Below are positions 27,723 through 36,482 of a stretch of DNA of 64,000 nucleotides, in pieces. The stretch comes from Mesorhizobium sp. BR1-1-16 (GTDB taxonomy: Bacteria > Pseudomonadota > Alphaproteobacteria > Rhizobiales > Kaistiaceae). Location of the stretch: the NCBI RefSeq assembly GCF_020165495.1, contig NZ_JAIUIE010000004.1:248001-312000 (forward strand). The letters run 5' to 3'. The number at the start of each line of letters is the position of its first letter. Position 1 is the first letter of the stretch. Position numbers and translations under genes: made by a program. The notes below the pieces were generated by a model. The model was not told the DNA's origin and made no database searches. It saw nothing but the letters and a program-made list of their open reading frames with translations.

Positions 27723-28727
27723 GTGAAAGCCTTTGTCGTCGACAAATACGAGAAGAAGGGCGCGCTGCGCCTGGCCGACATGCCCGATCCACAGATCGGT
27801 GCCGACGATGTGCTCGTTCGTATCCACGCCACCGCAATCAACCTTTTGGATTCCAAGGTCCGCGACGGCGAATTCAAGCTGTTCCTGCCCTATCGCCCGC
27901 CCTTTATTCTCGGTCACGATCTGGCCGGCACCGTCATCCGCGTCGGCGCCAATGTTCGGCAGTTCAAGGCGGGCGACGAGGTCTATGGTCGCCCGCGCGA
28001 TTTTAGGATCGGTACCTTTGCAGAGATGATTGCGGTTGATTCGGCGGACCTCGCGCTGAAACCGACAAGCCTCTCCATGGAGGAGGCCGCGTCGATCCCG
28101 CTGGTCGGACTGACCGCCTGGCAGGCGCTGGTCGAGGTGGGCGAGGTCAAGCCCGGTCAGAAGGTGTTCATCCAGGCCGGTTCCGGCGGTGTCGGTACCT
28201 TTGCGATTCAACTGGCTAAACATCTCGGTGCCACCGTGGCAACCACCACCAGCGTCGCAAATGCCGAGCTTGTCAAAAGCCTCGGTGCAGATTTGGTCAT
28301 CGATTACAAGACGCAGGACTTCGAGCAGATGCTGTCCGGATACGACCTGGTGCTGAACAGCCAGGACGCCAAGACGCTGGCAAAGTCATTGAATGCGCTG
28401 AAACCGGGTGGAAAGCTCATCTCGATCTCCGGGCCGCCGGACGTCCCCTTCGCCAAGTCTCTGCGGCTGAACCTGTTCCTGCGCCTTGTGATGCGGATGC
28501 TGAGCCGAGGCATTCTGAAGAAGGCAAAGCGTCGGGGCGTCGACTATTCCTTCCTGTTCATGCGCGCAGAAGGGGGGCAATTGCGTGAAATCGCCAAGTT
28601 GATCGACGCCGGCGTCCTCCGTCCAGTTGTTGACAAGGTGTTTCCCTTTGCGCGGACGCCAGAGTCCTTGGCTTATGTCGAAACCGGACGCGCCAAGGGG
28701 AAGGTTGTTGTTGCCGTTTCGCAATGA
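27723..28727 (+). CDS. NADP-dependent quinone oxidoreductase-like MDR enzyme
   Basis: 334 residues from a GTG. Medium-chain dehydrogenase fold with a GroES-like N-terminus (PFILGHDLAGTVIRVGANV) and the nucleotide loop AGSGGVGTFAIQLAK near residue 148. No structural or catalytic zinc cysteine cluster, as in zeta-crystallin-type quinone reductases and enone reductases. Last gene of the operon, followed by a hairpin at 28768. Confidence 0.9.
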   Translation: MKAFVVDKYEKKGALRLADMPDPQIGADDVLVRIHATAINLLDSKVRDGEFKLFLPYRPPFILGHDLAGTVIRVGANVRQFKAGDEVYGRPRDFRIGTFAEMIAVDSADLALKPTSLSMEEAASIPLVGLTAWQALVEVGEVKPGQKVFIQAGSGGVGTFAIQLAKHLGATVATTTSVANAELVKSLGADLVIDYKTQDFEQMLSGYDLVLNSQDAKTLAKSLNALKPGGKLISISGPPDVPFAKSLRLNLFLRLVMRMLSRGILKKAKRRGVDYSFLFMRAEGGQLREIAKLIDAGVLRPVVDKVFPFARTPESLAYVETGRAKGKVVVAVSQ

Positions 28728-28767
28728 CCGTCTCGCCAGCCGGCAGGTCGCATTTTTTCAAGGCATC

Positions 28768-28805
28768 ATGTCCGCTTCCATGACTCTTAGGACAGAAGCG
28801 GACAT
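28768..28805 (+). terminator. Perfect 11-bp stem-loop after the redox operon
   Basis: ATGTCCGCTTC, a 16-base loop, then GAAGCGGACAT, followed by TCTCTTT. Forty bases downstream of the last stop codon. The T-run is weak, so it could also be a repeat or transposon-end hairpin rather than an intrinsic terminator. Confidence 0.5.
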
Positions 28806-28932
28806 TCTCTTTGCGGCCTCAAACCGGTAGTTTATGATAGCCGCTGCGGAGCCGTAGCGACGAACGCCACAGACGCCCGCTTTCCACTACAGCCGGTCAT
28901 TGGCAGCAGCGTGACGGTCGTCACGCGAACCT

Positions 28933-29379
28933 CTATTCGTCATTGACAGGTTTGACGTCCTCCGAAATCTCTTGCCGCAATTTCAGCCCTTTCGCCAGCC
29001 GCCGCCCGAGCGCAGTCACGAACTGGTCGTAGCGCTCACCAGCCTTGGCGCGGGCCGCGTGTGCCGCCGGTTCGGGCAGAGCCGGCGTCGTGCCGAGCCA
29101 GAACTTGATGAACACGGCGAGGCTCTCAACGGCGATGCCGACATCGCGTTCCAGCCGCGTCATCCGACGATCGATTTGATCAAGGCGCTTGGTGACGATG
29201 GCCTCGCGCCGCTCGTCAGCATCGGGCGACAGGAAGGATGCGATGGCTGCCTCGGCGATCATGGACTGCGGCTGCTCGCGGCGGGCAGCATAGTCGGCAA
29301 GGCTCTTCATCACGGCAGGATCGAGATAGACCGAGATCTGAGCCTTCCTGATGCGACGGACGCTCTTGGGGTCGGGCAT
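28933..29379 (-). CDS. CopG-type ribbon-helix-helix protein of the traG-trb operon
   Basis: 148 residues. RHH DNA-binding segment in the N-terminus (AQISVYLDPAVMKSLADYA), a charged helix, then a hydrophobic patch (SLAVFIKFWLG) and a basic C-terminus. The CopG gene that stands between traG and trbB in this conjugation family, probably a regulator of transfer genes. Here it is the last gene of the traG side because the trb operon has been displaced by the IS91/cargo insertion. Confidence 0.88.
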   Translation of the reverse strand: MPDPKSVRRIRKAQISVYLDPAVMKSLADYAARREQPQSMIAEAAIASFLSPDADERREAIVTKRLDQIDRRMTRLERDVGIAVESLAVFIKFWLGTTPALPEPAAHAARAKAGERYDQFVTALGRRLAKGLKLRQEISEDVKPVNDE

Positions 29380-29384
29380 AGCTA

Positions 29385-31385
29385 TCAGAGATCCATCCCA
29401 TCGTTCGGATCGAGCGAGACCTGGCGGGCGACGCCTTGCATGATCCCGGTCATGCGACGGTTGCGCGTGGCGGCATTCTCCATCTCGTCATCACGATCCA
29501 CGTCGATCTCAAACTCATTCTCGATCGAAGGCTGCGTCTCGATGGGTTTCGCCCGGCTGAGCTCGGGTTGATGGCGACGCTCGGAGTCGGTCGTGTCCTC
29601 GTCATCGGAGACCGGGAGCATGGACAGGGTCGCAGCAGCCGCACGTTCCGACTTCGCTGGCAACTGCCGACCGGTCCAGTCATCGGCCCACGCCTCCCTC
29701 AGTGCGGTCAGCGCCGGGGGCATCAAGATACGCTCCTTGAACCTAATGTCCTCGTAGTAGCGCGCCTTCTTCGCCCGGATCGGCGGGGTGCCGGCGACCA
29801 TGACGATCTCGTCTGTGGGCGGCAGTTGCATTACCTCGCCGGGAGTAAGCAACGGTCGGGCGGTCTCCGAGCGCGAGACCATGAGATGGCCGAGCCAAGG
29901 CGACAACCGATGGCCGGCATAGTTCTTCATCGCCTTCATCTCGGTGGCGGTGCCGAGCGCATCGGACACGCGTTTGGCCGTTCGCTCGTCATTGGTCGCG
30001 AAGCTGACGCGGACATGACAGTTGTCGAGGATGGAGTTGTTCGGGCCGTAGGCCTTCTCGATCTGGTTCAGCGACTGGGCGATCAGGAAGGCCTTCAGGC
30101 CATAACCGGCCATGAAGGCGAGCGCGCTCTCGAAGAAGTCGAGCCGGCCGAGCGCCGGAAACTCGTCGAGCATCAGCAGCAGGCGATGACGGTCCGCCTT
30201 CGCATTGAGATCTTCGGTCTGGCGTCGCCCGATCTGGTTGAGGATCAGCCGGATCAGCGGCTTGGTCCGGTTGATGTCGGAGGGCGGCACGACGAGGTAG
30301 AGCGTGGTTGGGCGTTTTCCGCCGACGATATCGCCGATGCGCCAATCACAATGTCGGGTCAATTCTGCGACGACGGGATCGCGATAGAGGCCGAGGAACG
30401 ACATGGCGGTGGAGAGCACGCCCGACCGTTCATTGTCGGATTTGTTCAGGAGTTCGCGGGCGGCGCTGGCGATAACGGGATGCGGGCCGGCTTCTCCCAG
30501 ATGCGCCGTGGTCATCATGGCGGAAAGCGTTGACTCGATCGGGCGCTTCGGATCGGAGAGGAAGGCAGCGACGCCGGCCAGCGTCTTATCTGCCTCTGCG
30601 TAAAGCACGTGCAGGATGGCGCCGACCAGCAACGCGTGGCTGGTCTTCTCCCAATGGTTCCGCTTCTCGAGCGAGCCTTCGGGATCGACGAGAATGTCGG
30701 CAATGTTCTGGACGTCACGGACCTCCCATTCGCCTCGGCGCACTTCCAGCAGCGGGTTGTAGGCCGAGGACTTCGCATTGGTTGGATCGAACAGCAGCAC
30801 GCGGCCGTGCCGGGCGCGGAAGCCGGCGGTCAGCTGCCAGTTCTCGCCCTTGATGTCGTGGACGATGGCAGAACCCGGCCAGGTCAGCAGAGAGGGCACG
30901 ACGAGACCGACACCCTTGCCCGAACGGGTCGGCGCGAAGCACAGCACGTGCTCCGGCCCATCGTGGCGGAGATAGTCGCGTTCGTAGCGGCCGAGCACCA
31001 CGCCATCGGAACCGAGCAGGCCGGCGGATCTGACTTCTTCCGTCCCGGCCCAGCGCGCCGAGCCGTAGGTTTCTACCTTCTTGGCCTCTCGCGCCCGCCA
31101 GACCGACATCCCAATCGCCACAGCGACTGCGAAGAAGCCGCCGGACGCAGCGATGAACGCGCCTTCGGTGAAGATGCTCGGGGCGTAGGCATCATAGGCA
31201 TACCACCACCAAAAGAACGACGGCGGCAGGTAAAAGGGCCAACTCATCAACGAGAACCACGGCGGCCCAAGCTGCGCCTGAAACCCGAGCATCCAGGCGA
31301 CATATTCGGTGGCGCCCCAGGTTGTGGCGAGGACGATCAAGACAACTGTAAGAATCTGACCCCAGAGGATCTTTGTGCCGGTCAT
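29385..31385 (-). CDS. traG: TraG, VirD4-like type IV coupling protein
   Basis: 666 residues from the ATG at 31385 (MTGTKILWGQ), with AGGA upstream; longer in-frame versions reach into the relaxase gene. Membrane anchors in the first 110 residues, Walker A APTRSGKGVGLVVP near residue 148, Walker B LLLMLDEFPALGRLDF, and the QSLNQIEKAYG motif. Links the relaxosome to the Trb channel and pumps DNA. Five bases before copG. Confidence 0.96.
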   Translation of the reverse strand: MTGTKILWGQILTVVLIVLATTWGATEYVAWMLGFQAQLGPPWFSLMSWPFYLPPSFFWWWYAYDAYAPSIFTEGAFIAASGGFFAVAVAIGMSVWRAREAKKVETYGSARWAGTEEVRSAGLLGSDGVVLGRYERDYLRHDGPEHVLCFAPTRSGKGVGLVVPSLLTWPGSAIVHDIKGENWQLTAGFRARHGRVLLFDPTNAKSSAYNPLLEVRRGEWEVRDVQNIADILVDPEGSLEKRNHWEKTSHALLVGAILHVLYAEADKTLAGVAAFLSDPKRPIESTLSAMMTTAHLGEAGPHPVIASAARELLNKSDNERSGVLSTAMSFLGLYRDPVVAELTRHCDWRIGDIVGGKRPTTLYLVVPPSDINRTKPLIRLILNQIGRRQTEDLNAKADRHRLLLMLDEFPALGRLDFFESALAFMAGYGLKAFLIAQSLNQIEKAYGPNNSILDNCHVRVSFATNDERTAKRVSDALGTATEMKAMKNYAGHRLSPWLGHLMVSRSETARPLLTPGEVMQLPPTDEIVMVAGTPPIRAKKARYYEDIRFKERILMPPALTALREAWADDWTGRQLPAKSERAAAATLSMLPVSDDEDTTDSERRHQPELSRAKPIETQPSIENEFEIDVDRDDEMENAATRNRRMTGIMQGVARQVSLDPNDGMDL

Positions 31386-31413
31386 GGCGGCGGTCCTTTG
31401 ATGGGAAGGAAGG

Positions 31414-33153
31414 CTAGAGGCCGAGGCCGCGCTTGCGGCCAAAACTCCAGTCGATGCCGCCGTCACCGCGGGCGACACCAGTAACGTGGCGGCTGAGATG
31501 CTTCTCGAGCGAGGGCGTCCACGGCACGAGTTGGAAGCCCATGCCGTCGTCCAGCATGGCGAAGCGGCCAGAAGCGAGCGTCAGGCGCTGGCGATAAGTG
31601 CCGGCGACATAGTCACCACTGGCCGCGCGATTGAACGGCTGGCCAGTCTCAGCGGCGAGCTTCTCGCCGACGGCGTCCAGCTCACGGTGACGTAGCGTCT
31701 CGATCAGGTTGGTGGCAAAGCTGATGCGCTGCCCCTGCCGCTCGGCGAGGCCCTGCTCGACCAGATGCTCGGCGCGGGCAGACATCGCCCGACTGACCTC
31801 GGCGCCGAAGCCGCCATCCGAGAGGGCGACCGGCGCGCGGGCGATGGTCTGGCGATCGAGCCAGGTCGCGCCCGATGCCGTTATTTGCCTGTTGATGTCG
31901 AGATCGGAGCGAATGGCGAGGGCGACACGGTGCTGGCCCTTGGCGTCTTCGAACCTACGCAACTCGACGATCGAACCCGGCGCACTGTCACCCGCCGCGG
32001 CCAGATCGGGCAGCTTGATGTGATGGGTGCGGCCATCGATACCATCGACGACGGCGTAGGCGGTGCCGCTCAGTTCGTCGTCCAGTCCGCGTGTCATCAG
32101 CCGGCCGATGATAGGGGTATCGAGCTGTTCGCCAGCAAGCACATAACTTGCCGAGCCGCGCTCGATGCCTTGCTCGGTCAGAGCGCGGTGCATCCGTTTG
32201 ATGATGTCACCGCGCTCGCCCAACGCGCGCAGGACCGCCTCAGCCTTGTCGTCGATCATCCATTGGCCAGGGCGAACCTGGCTTGCCAGGCCGAGACCTT
32301 CGAGCTTGCGCAGGCGTCCGACCTTCAAGCCATGAAACGCGTCTGGCTGCCGATCGACACGCGGGGCGAGGTCGATAACGCCGGCGTCGTGAGCGTCGCG
32401 CAGGAGCTGCCGATCTAATTGGGTCCAGCGCTCGGTATCGATCTGGCGCTCAAGCATGCGGCGAATGTCGAGATCCGTGCGCGGCCCGAGTTCCTGCGTG
32501 ATGAGATCACGGGCCCGGTCGCGCATGCCCTCCTTGATGTAGTCGCGGGCGATGACGAGGTCCTGGCCATCGTCGCGCACGCCGCGCACGATCAAATGGA
32601 TATGCGGGTGCTCAGTGTTCCAGTGATCGACGGCGACCCAGTCGAGCCTGGTGCCGAGATCCTTCTCCATTTGCCCGACGAGATCGCGGGTGAAGGATTT
32701 GAGGTCGGCCATCTCCAGCGCATCGTCCGGCGAGACGATGAAGCGGAAATGATGCCGGTCCTCTTCACACCGTCCGGCGAACGCACCGGCATCGGCAGTC
32801 TCGGTCTCCGACCCGAACAGGCGGGCGTTCTCCCCATCCCGGGTCACGCCCTCGCGGCGCAAATAGGTAAGGTGGGTTCCGAGCGACGCGGTGCGCGCGG
32901 AATGGCGGACGACGCGGGCCTTGATGACGGCGCCGCGCGAGCGCGACGTGATCAGGCGGTTCGCCTGGATGCTAGCGCGCTGACCCTGCCCGAAGCGGGA
33001 GCGGTTGCCTGCGACGATGCGGCCTGAACGCGACACGCCGCCGCCAGCATTCTTGGCCGCCGCGAGTGCCTGCGCGATGAAGGGCCTCGCGCGCTGGGCG
33101 CCGGACGAGCGGACGCGGCCCGGACGAACCCGAAACTCATGCTCATCGGCCAT
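31414..33153 (-). CDS. Relaxase of the VirD2/TraI type with DUF3363 domain
   Basis: 579 residues from the ATG at 33153 with a GGGGGG ribosome site. Catalytic Tyr97 in HLTYLRREG; HPHIH (182-186) is the metal-binding triad; DRHHFRFIVSPDD near 132 also conserved. The C-terminal half is DUF3363, normal for relaxases of this element family. It nicks oriT and leads the strand into the recipient. The best oriT candidate is directly upstream (33202-33321). Overlap-free 28-base gap to traG. Confidence 0.95.
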   Translation of the reverse strand: MADEHEFRVRPGRVRSSGAQRARPFIAQALAAAKNAGGGVSRSGRIVAGNRSRFGQGQRASIQANRLITSRSRGAVIKARVVRHSARTASLGTHLTYLRREGVTRDGENARLFGSETETADAGAFAGRCEEDRHHFRFIVSPDDALEMADLKSFTRDLVGQMEKDLGTRLDWVAVDHWNTEHPHIHLIVRGVRDDGQDLVIARDYIKEGMRDRARDLITQELGPRTDLDIRRMLERQIDTERWTQLDRQLLRDAHDAGVIDLAPRVDRQPDAFHGLKVGRLRKLEGLGLASQVRPGQWMIDDKAEAVLRALGERGDIIKRMHRALTEQGIERGSASYVLAGEQLDTPIIGRLMTRGLDDELSGTAYAVVDGIDGRTHHIKLPDLAAAGDSAPGSIVELRRFEDAKGQHRVALAIRSDLDINRQITASGATWLDRQTIARAPVALSDGGFGAEVSRAMSARAEHLVEQGLAERQGQRISFATNLIETLRHRELDAVGEKLAAETGQPFNRAASGDYVAGTYRQRLTLASGRFAMLDDGMGFQLVPWTPSLEKHLSRHVTGVARGDGGIDWSFGRKRGLGL

Positions 33154-33201
33154 AGTGCGGCCCCCCAATGTGCGGAAGACCTATCAAATCCAGAGGCTTA
33201 G

Positions 33202-33321
33202 GCCTTCTGGGCACATTGAGCCCAGAAGGCGCAAGGTGCGGAGCGCCCCAAAAATCCCTGCAAAAACAACCGACCGACCGAAGCGCAATGTGCGCCCTTT
33301 TATCCTGCCTTCGTCCGGTCG
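33202..33321 (+). other. Candidate origin of transfer (oriT) with RP4-like nic site
   Basis: Lies in the 243-base gap upstream of the relaxase gene. Contains a perfect hairpin (GCCTTCTGGGC 33202-33212 / GCCCAGAAGGC 33220-33230), then TATCCTG|C at 33301-33308, matching the IncP/VirD-border nic consensus YATCCTG|Y. The nic is flanked by a 13-bp inverted repeat with one mismatch (33271-33283 CGACCGACCGAAG; 33309-33321 CTTCGTCCGGTCG) and by GCGCA-ATG-TGCGC at 33283-33295. If cut at 33307/33308 on the plus strand, the transglycosylase-traF-parA-repA side enters first and the tra-trb genes last. Confidence 0.75.
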
Positions 33322-33396
33322 TGTTCCCCGTTTCCCACCTCGCAGCACTCACCGATACGCCATAGCCCGAAAGGACACGAGCAACAGCCGACCCCA

Positions 33397-34113
33397 TCAT
33401 CGGGCGTCTCCAGCCAGAGTTCTCGCGACGAACAGGCCGGCGGAGAGCGGAACGATGGCGGAGACATCGTGCACAGCGGCTGCAGCAGGATCGCCCTCCA
33501 ATCGACGTTTGCCCGACGCTGGATCCGCAGCCGACACACGCCCTGGCGGTGCGATGAACAGCGGCGCACGGGCCCAGACGAGTGGATCGACGGCCGCCAC
33601 GATGACGGGATTGGCGATGGCACCGGGAGCAATCAGCGGCAAAAGCGCGGCAACATAAGCGCGGGTTTCTGCCGGGAGCGGCCGACCGTTCAGCGACGCC
33701 TCATAGCGACCGGGACCAGCATTATAGGCGGCCAGAAACCCCGGCGCTCCGTAGCGGTCATGCAGTTCGCGGAGATAGGCCGCGCCGGCCAGAATGTTGT
33801 CGCGTGGATCAAAGGGATCCGTGCCAAGGTTGTGACGGGCACGGAGCGCGGCCCACGTCCGCGGCATGATTTGCATCAACCCCCTCGCGCCGGCCGATGA
33901 CCGGGCGCGCGGATTGCCGGCGCTCTCCGTTACCATGACAGCACGGATCCAGGCGGCCGGGATACCGAACCGCTGCGACGCCTCGGCAATGGGTTCGGCA
34001 TAGACGTCGCCCGGAGCTGAGCGCGAAACCGAGTTAGATTGGGCGGTGGCCGGGAGCGGCGACAGGACGACGAGAGACAGGCCGGAAACGAGCAGGAGGA
34101 CCGATCGGCGCAT
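33397..34113 (-). CDS. Lytic transglycosylase, VirB1-like
   Basis: About 238 residues from the ATG at 34113, with GGAAGGG upstream. Signal peptide (about 1-24), then an SLT domain: catalytic Glu63 in VTESAGNPRA, the GLMQIMP motif and AYNAGPGRYE. Cuts peptidoglycan to let the mating channel through. The C-terminus (about 60 residues) is Ala/Pro-rich. Starts four bases after the DUF736 gene. Confidence 0.93.
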   Translation of the reverse strand: MRRSVLLLVSGLSLVVLSPLPATAQSNSVSRSAPGDVYAEPIAEASQRFGIPAAWIRAVMVTESAGNPRARSSAGARGLMQIMPRTWAALRARHNLGTDPFDPRDNILAGAAYLRELHDRYGAPGFLAAYNAGPGRYEASLNGRPLPAETRAYVAALLPLIAPGAIANPVIVAAVDPLVWARAPLFIAPPGRVSAADPASGKRRLEGDPAAAAVHDVSAIVPLSAGLFVARTLAGDAR

Positions 34114-34117
34114 GGCG

Positions 34118-34453
34118 TCAGACCCTTCCATCGCGCTTCGGCAGACGGTTCCAGTGCAGCGACCAGGTTGAGCCATCGCCGTCGTCACGGAACAGATTGG
34201 CGCGGAGGGGTGCCAGGAAGAGGGGATCGTCGAGGATGAGCGCGACATGGTCGCCCGCGCGCTCGCCGGTGCGCTTCCAGCCGGCGCCGACCTCCGGTCC
34301 ATCTTCGTCTCCGAGATGGACCCGATAGTCCGGCGCATTCTCGGCATCCGATTCTTCGGCGGGAACGATGGTGAATTGCGTGTCGAAAGAGAGCGTGCGG
34401 ATGCGGCCGGTGAAGCCGGATGTCTCGCGATTGAACGTGCCGATCTGCGGCAT
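34118..34453 (-). CDS. DUF736 protein (first copy)
   Basis: 111 residues, the normal size of this small family, which is almost confined to conjugative elements of alphaproteobacteria. Begins MPQIGTFNRETSGFTGRI; ends in SLHWNRLPKRDGRV. Beta-rich, no known catalytic motif; function unknown. A related second copy lies at 39740-40069. Confidence 0.9.
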   Translation of the reverse strand: MPQIGTFNRETSGFTGRIRTLSFDTQFTIVPAEESDAENAPDYRVHLGDEDGPEVGAGWKRTGERAGDHVALILDDPLFLAPLRANLFRDDGDGSTWSLHWNRLPKRDGRV

Positions 34454-34520
34454 GATAGTCTCCCTAGCAGTGACATTGGAACGGTCGTCGGCGGGCGCGC
34501 ACCCGACGACGCTGAAGCGA

Positions 34521-35066
34521 TCAGCGCGTCGCCGCCCGCCAGCTGAAGTGCCCGTCGCCGGCCTCGTCGGTGAGCAGCGGCATGGCTATTCCGATGACGG
34601 CGCGCGCCGGAATCGACCCGAAATACCGACCGTCGAGGCTGTCGCGAACAGCCGGGTTCATGAGGAAGATCTCGCCAGCAGCGATGCGCCGGCAGCCCTG
34701 CCAGGTTGGCAGAACGCGACCCATCCGATCGCGGTCGAGCGCATCGCCGAGGCGCACGGCATCGACGATGATGGCGTTGCCGGTGCGGCAAACCTGCTGA
34801 CCGGGAAGCCCCATGACCCGCTTCAGGAGCGGCGCGCCGCGGCCGATATAGCCGCGCTCGACCAGGAAATCGGCGAGCGCCTTCTCCGGCATCACCGCAA
34901 CGAGATCACCGCCAGCCAAATCGCGCGGCGCCGACAGGCTGTAGAGCCCGACCGGCACGCTGGCGGAGACATTCCAGACCAGCCGAAGCTGCGTTGGAAT
35001 GAAGGCGGTGATGACGACGCCCATCACAGAGAAGTAGGTCACCATGGTGGTGCCGAAGCGGGTCAT
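34521..35066 (-). CDS. traF: TraF, S26-family conjugal transfer signal peptidase
   Basis: 181 residues. One N-terminal membrane span, catalytic Ser36 in SVPVGLY and catalytic Lys82 in LLKRVMGLPG. In RP4, TraF cuts and cyclises the TrbC pilin; trbC is present here at 18893. Overlaps the DUF2840 gene by four bases. Confidence 0.94.
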   Translation of the reverse strand: MTRFGTTMVTYFSVMGVVITAFIPTQLRLVWNVSASVPVGLYSLSAPRDLAGGDLVAVMPEKALADFLVERGYIGRGAPLLKRVMGLPGQQVCRTGNAIIVDAVRLGDALDRDRMGRVLPTWQGCRRIAAGEIFLMNPAVRDSLDGRYFGSIPARAVIGIAMPLLTDEAGDGHFSWRAATR

Positions 35067-35584
35067 TCTTCGGTGCTCCGCCGCTTGATCCAGGCCTGAT
35101 GACGTTCGACGAGATAGGCGCGCGGCGCGAAGCCGGCGTTGATGCGGCTGGCGACATGGCGCCAGTGATCCGGCGCGATGTCGCAGGGATCGATGCCGAC
35201 GGCCTCGACGGCGTCGATGTGGCGGAGCACTTGCTCGACCTTCGGCCAGCCCTCGATCTTCAACAGGATCTCGCCGCCAGGGCGCACAAAGGGCAGCGTC
35301 TGGTGGGCTTCACCGTGCTCGACGGCGCGCACAATGTCGATGCGCGAGATGACCGTGCCGAACTCATTGGCCGCCCAACGCACGAACGCAAAGACGCTGC
35401 CCGGCCGATACGAGATGATGCGCCGGCGGCGGTCGAGGATCTGCTCATGCGCGGCGCGACCGAAGCGGATCCAGTTCTCGATCCGCTTCTCGACATGGGT
35501 CAGTTCGACATGAGTGAGATTGTCATCGGGATGCACGGGCGGCACGGGGCCGCCGCGCAAGCGGGAATCCGCGGTGCCGGTCAT
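35063..35584 (-). CDS. DUF2840 protein of the transfer region
   Basis: 173 residues, typical of the family found upstream of traF in rhizobial conjugative elements. Conserved ISYRPGSVFAFVRWAANEFG and GGEILLKIEGWPKVEQVL. No signal peptide. Function unknown. Four-base overlaps at both ends place it firmly in the traF operon. Confidence 0.9.
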   Translation of the reverse strand: MTGTADSRLRGGPVPPVHPDDNLTHVELTHVEKRIENWIRFGRAAHEQILDRRRRIISYRPGSVFAFVRWAANEFGTVISRIDIVRAVEHGEAHQTLPFVRPGGEILLKIEGWPKVEQVLRHIDAVEAVGIDPCDIAPDHWRHVASRINAGFAPRAYLVERHQAWIKRRSTEE

Positions 35585-35832
35585 TGGGATTGTCCTTCGG
35601 TGGTAGAGAACGCGCGCGCGAGCAGGTCGCGCAACATGTCGGCGACGGTGACGCCGCGTTGAAACGCGGCAATCTTGATCCGGCCGCGGAGCTCGGGCGT
35701 CACGTCAATGGTCAGCCGGGCGGTGAAGCCGGCAGCCGCATCGCGCGGTGGCGGAGCCTCCGCTGCCTTGATCCAGTGCTCGGGATCGGCAGGGCGCGCA
35801 GCAAAGCCACGACGGTTCGGGCGCGCGCTCAT
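35581..35832 (-). CDS. Small ribbon-helix-helix protein next to parA (partition partner candidate)
   Basis: 83 residues. Disordered Arg/Pro-rich first half, then [20 protein letters not shown] and an Asp-Met-Leu helix ([16 protein letters not shown]), the pattern of an RHH DNA-binding protein. By analogy with ParA-plus-small-RHH partition pairs of plasmids it may be the centromere-binding partner. Overlaps parA by four bases. Confidence 0.75.
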   Translation of the reverse strand: MSARPNRRGFAARPADPEHWIKAAEAPPPRDAAAGFTARLTIDVTPELRGRIKIAAFQRGVTVADMLRDLLARAFSTTEGQSQ

Positions 35833-36482
35833 GGCGTTGCCCTCCCGATGCCGAAGCGCTCGATCTCGGAGGCGAGCGCGGCGATCTCGCGCGCGGCCAG
35901 ACTGTCGGCGTCGATCTCAGTGGCGAGCCGGCCGGACTGCGCGGCATCGGCGAAGACGACGCGCTGGCCGATCGTCGCCGCCAGCACGGGCGGATCGTGA
36001 TCAGCCAGCGTATCGGCCGTCGCGCGGGCGATCAGGGTGCGTGCGCCGCAACGATTGAGCACGAAGCGGGCAGCGAGCTGCGGGCGATAGATGCGCGCCT
36101 CGCCGAGCAGCGCCAGCATCTCGGCCGAGGCCCAGCCGTCAAAGGGCGATGGCTGCACCGGGATCAGGACAAGGTCGGCGGCAAGCAGCGCCGAGCGCAT
36201 CAACCCGGCGACGCGCGGCGGGCCATCGATGACGACGTGATCGACGTCGCGCGCCAGTTCCGGCGCTTCCCGGTGCAGCGTGTCGCGGGCGAGGCCGACG
36301 ACGCCGAACAGACGAGACAGTCCTTCACGCACTCGTTGTTGCGACCAATCGAGTGCCGAGCCTTGCGGGTCGGCGTCGATAAGCGTGACGCGCTTGCCCC
36401 TGCGGGCCCACTCACCGGCAAGATGCAGAGCGAGCGTCGTCTTGCCGACACCGCCCTTCTGATTGAGGAGGGCGATAATCAT
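35829..36482 (-). CDS. parA: ParA-family partition ATPase
   Basis: 217 residues, size of plasmid-type small ParA (ParF/IncC-like). Deviant Walker A KGGVGKTT at residues 9-16, Walker A' [15 protein letters not shown], and VIDGPPR for Walker B. It should move the element copies apart at cell division, with the RHH protein next to it. Overlaps the repA stop by four bases. Confidence 0.94.
   Translation of the reverse strand: MIIALLNQKGGVGKTTLALHLAGEWARRGKRVTLIDADPQGSALDWSQQRVREGLSRLFGVVGLARDTLHREAPELARDVDHVVIDGPPRVAGLMRSALLAADLVLIPVQPSPFDGWASAEMLALLGEARIYRPQLAARFVLNRCGARTLIARATADTLADHDPPVLAATIGQRVVFADAAQSGRLATEIDADSLAAREIAALASEIERFGIGRATP

Noticed and set aside
20300-28805. The TetR/OYE operon as classical ISCR-type captured cargo
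   Set aside because: IS91/ISCR elements normally mobilise DNA next to the 5' side of the transposase; this cargo lies on the 3' side, so capture by that exact route cannot be claimed.
34114-34791. Upstream in-frame extension of the lytic transglycosylase
   Set aside because: It overlaps DUF736 and traF genes in other frames, and the signal peptide begins at 34113.
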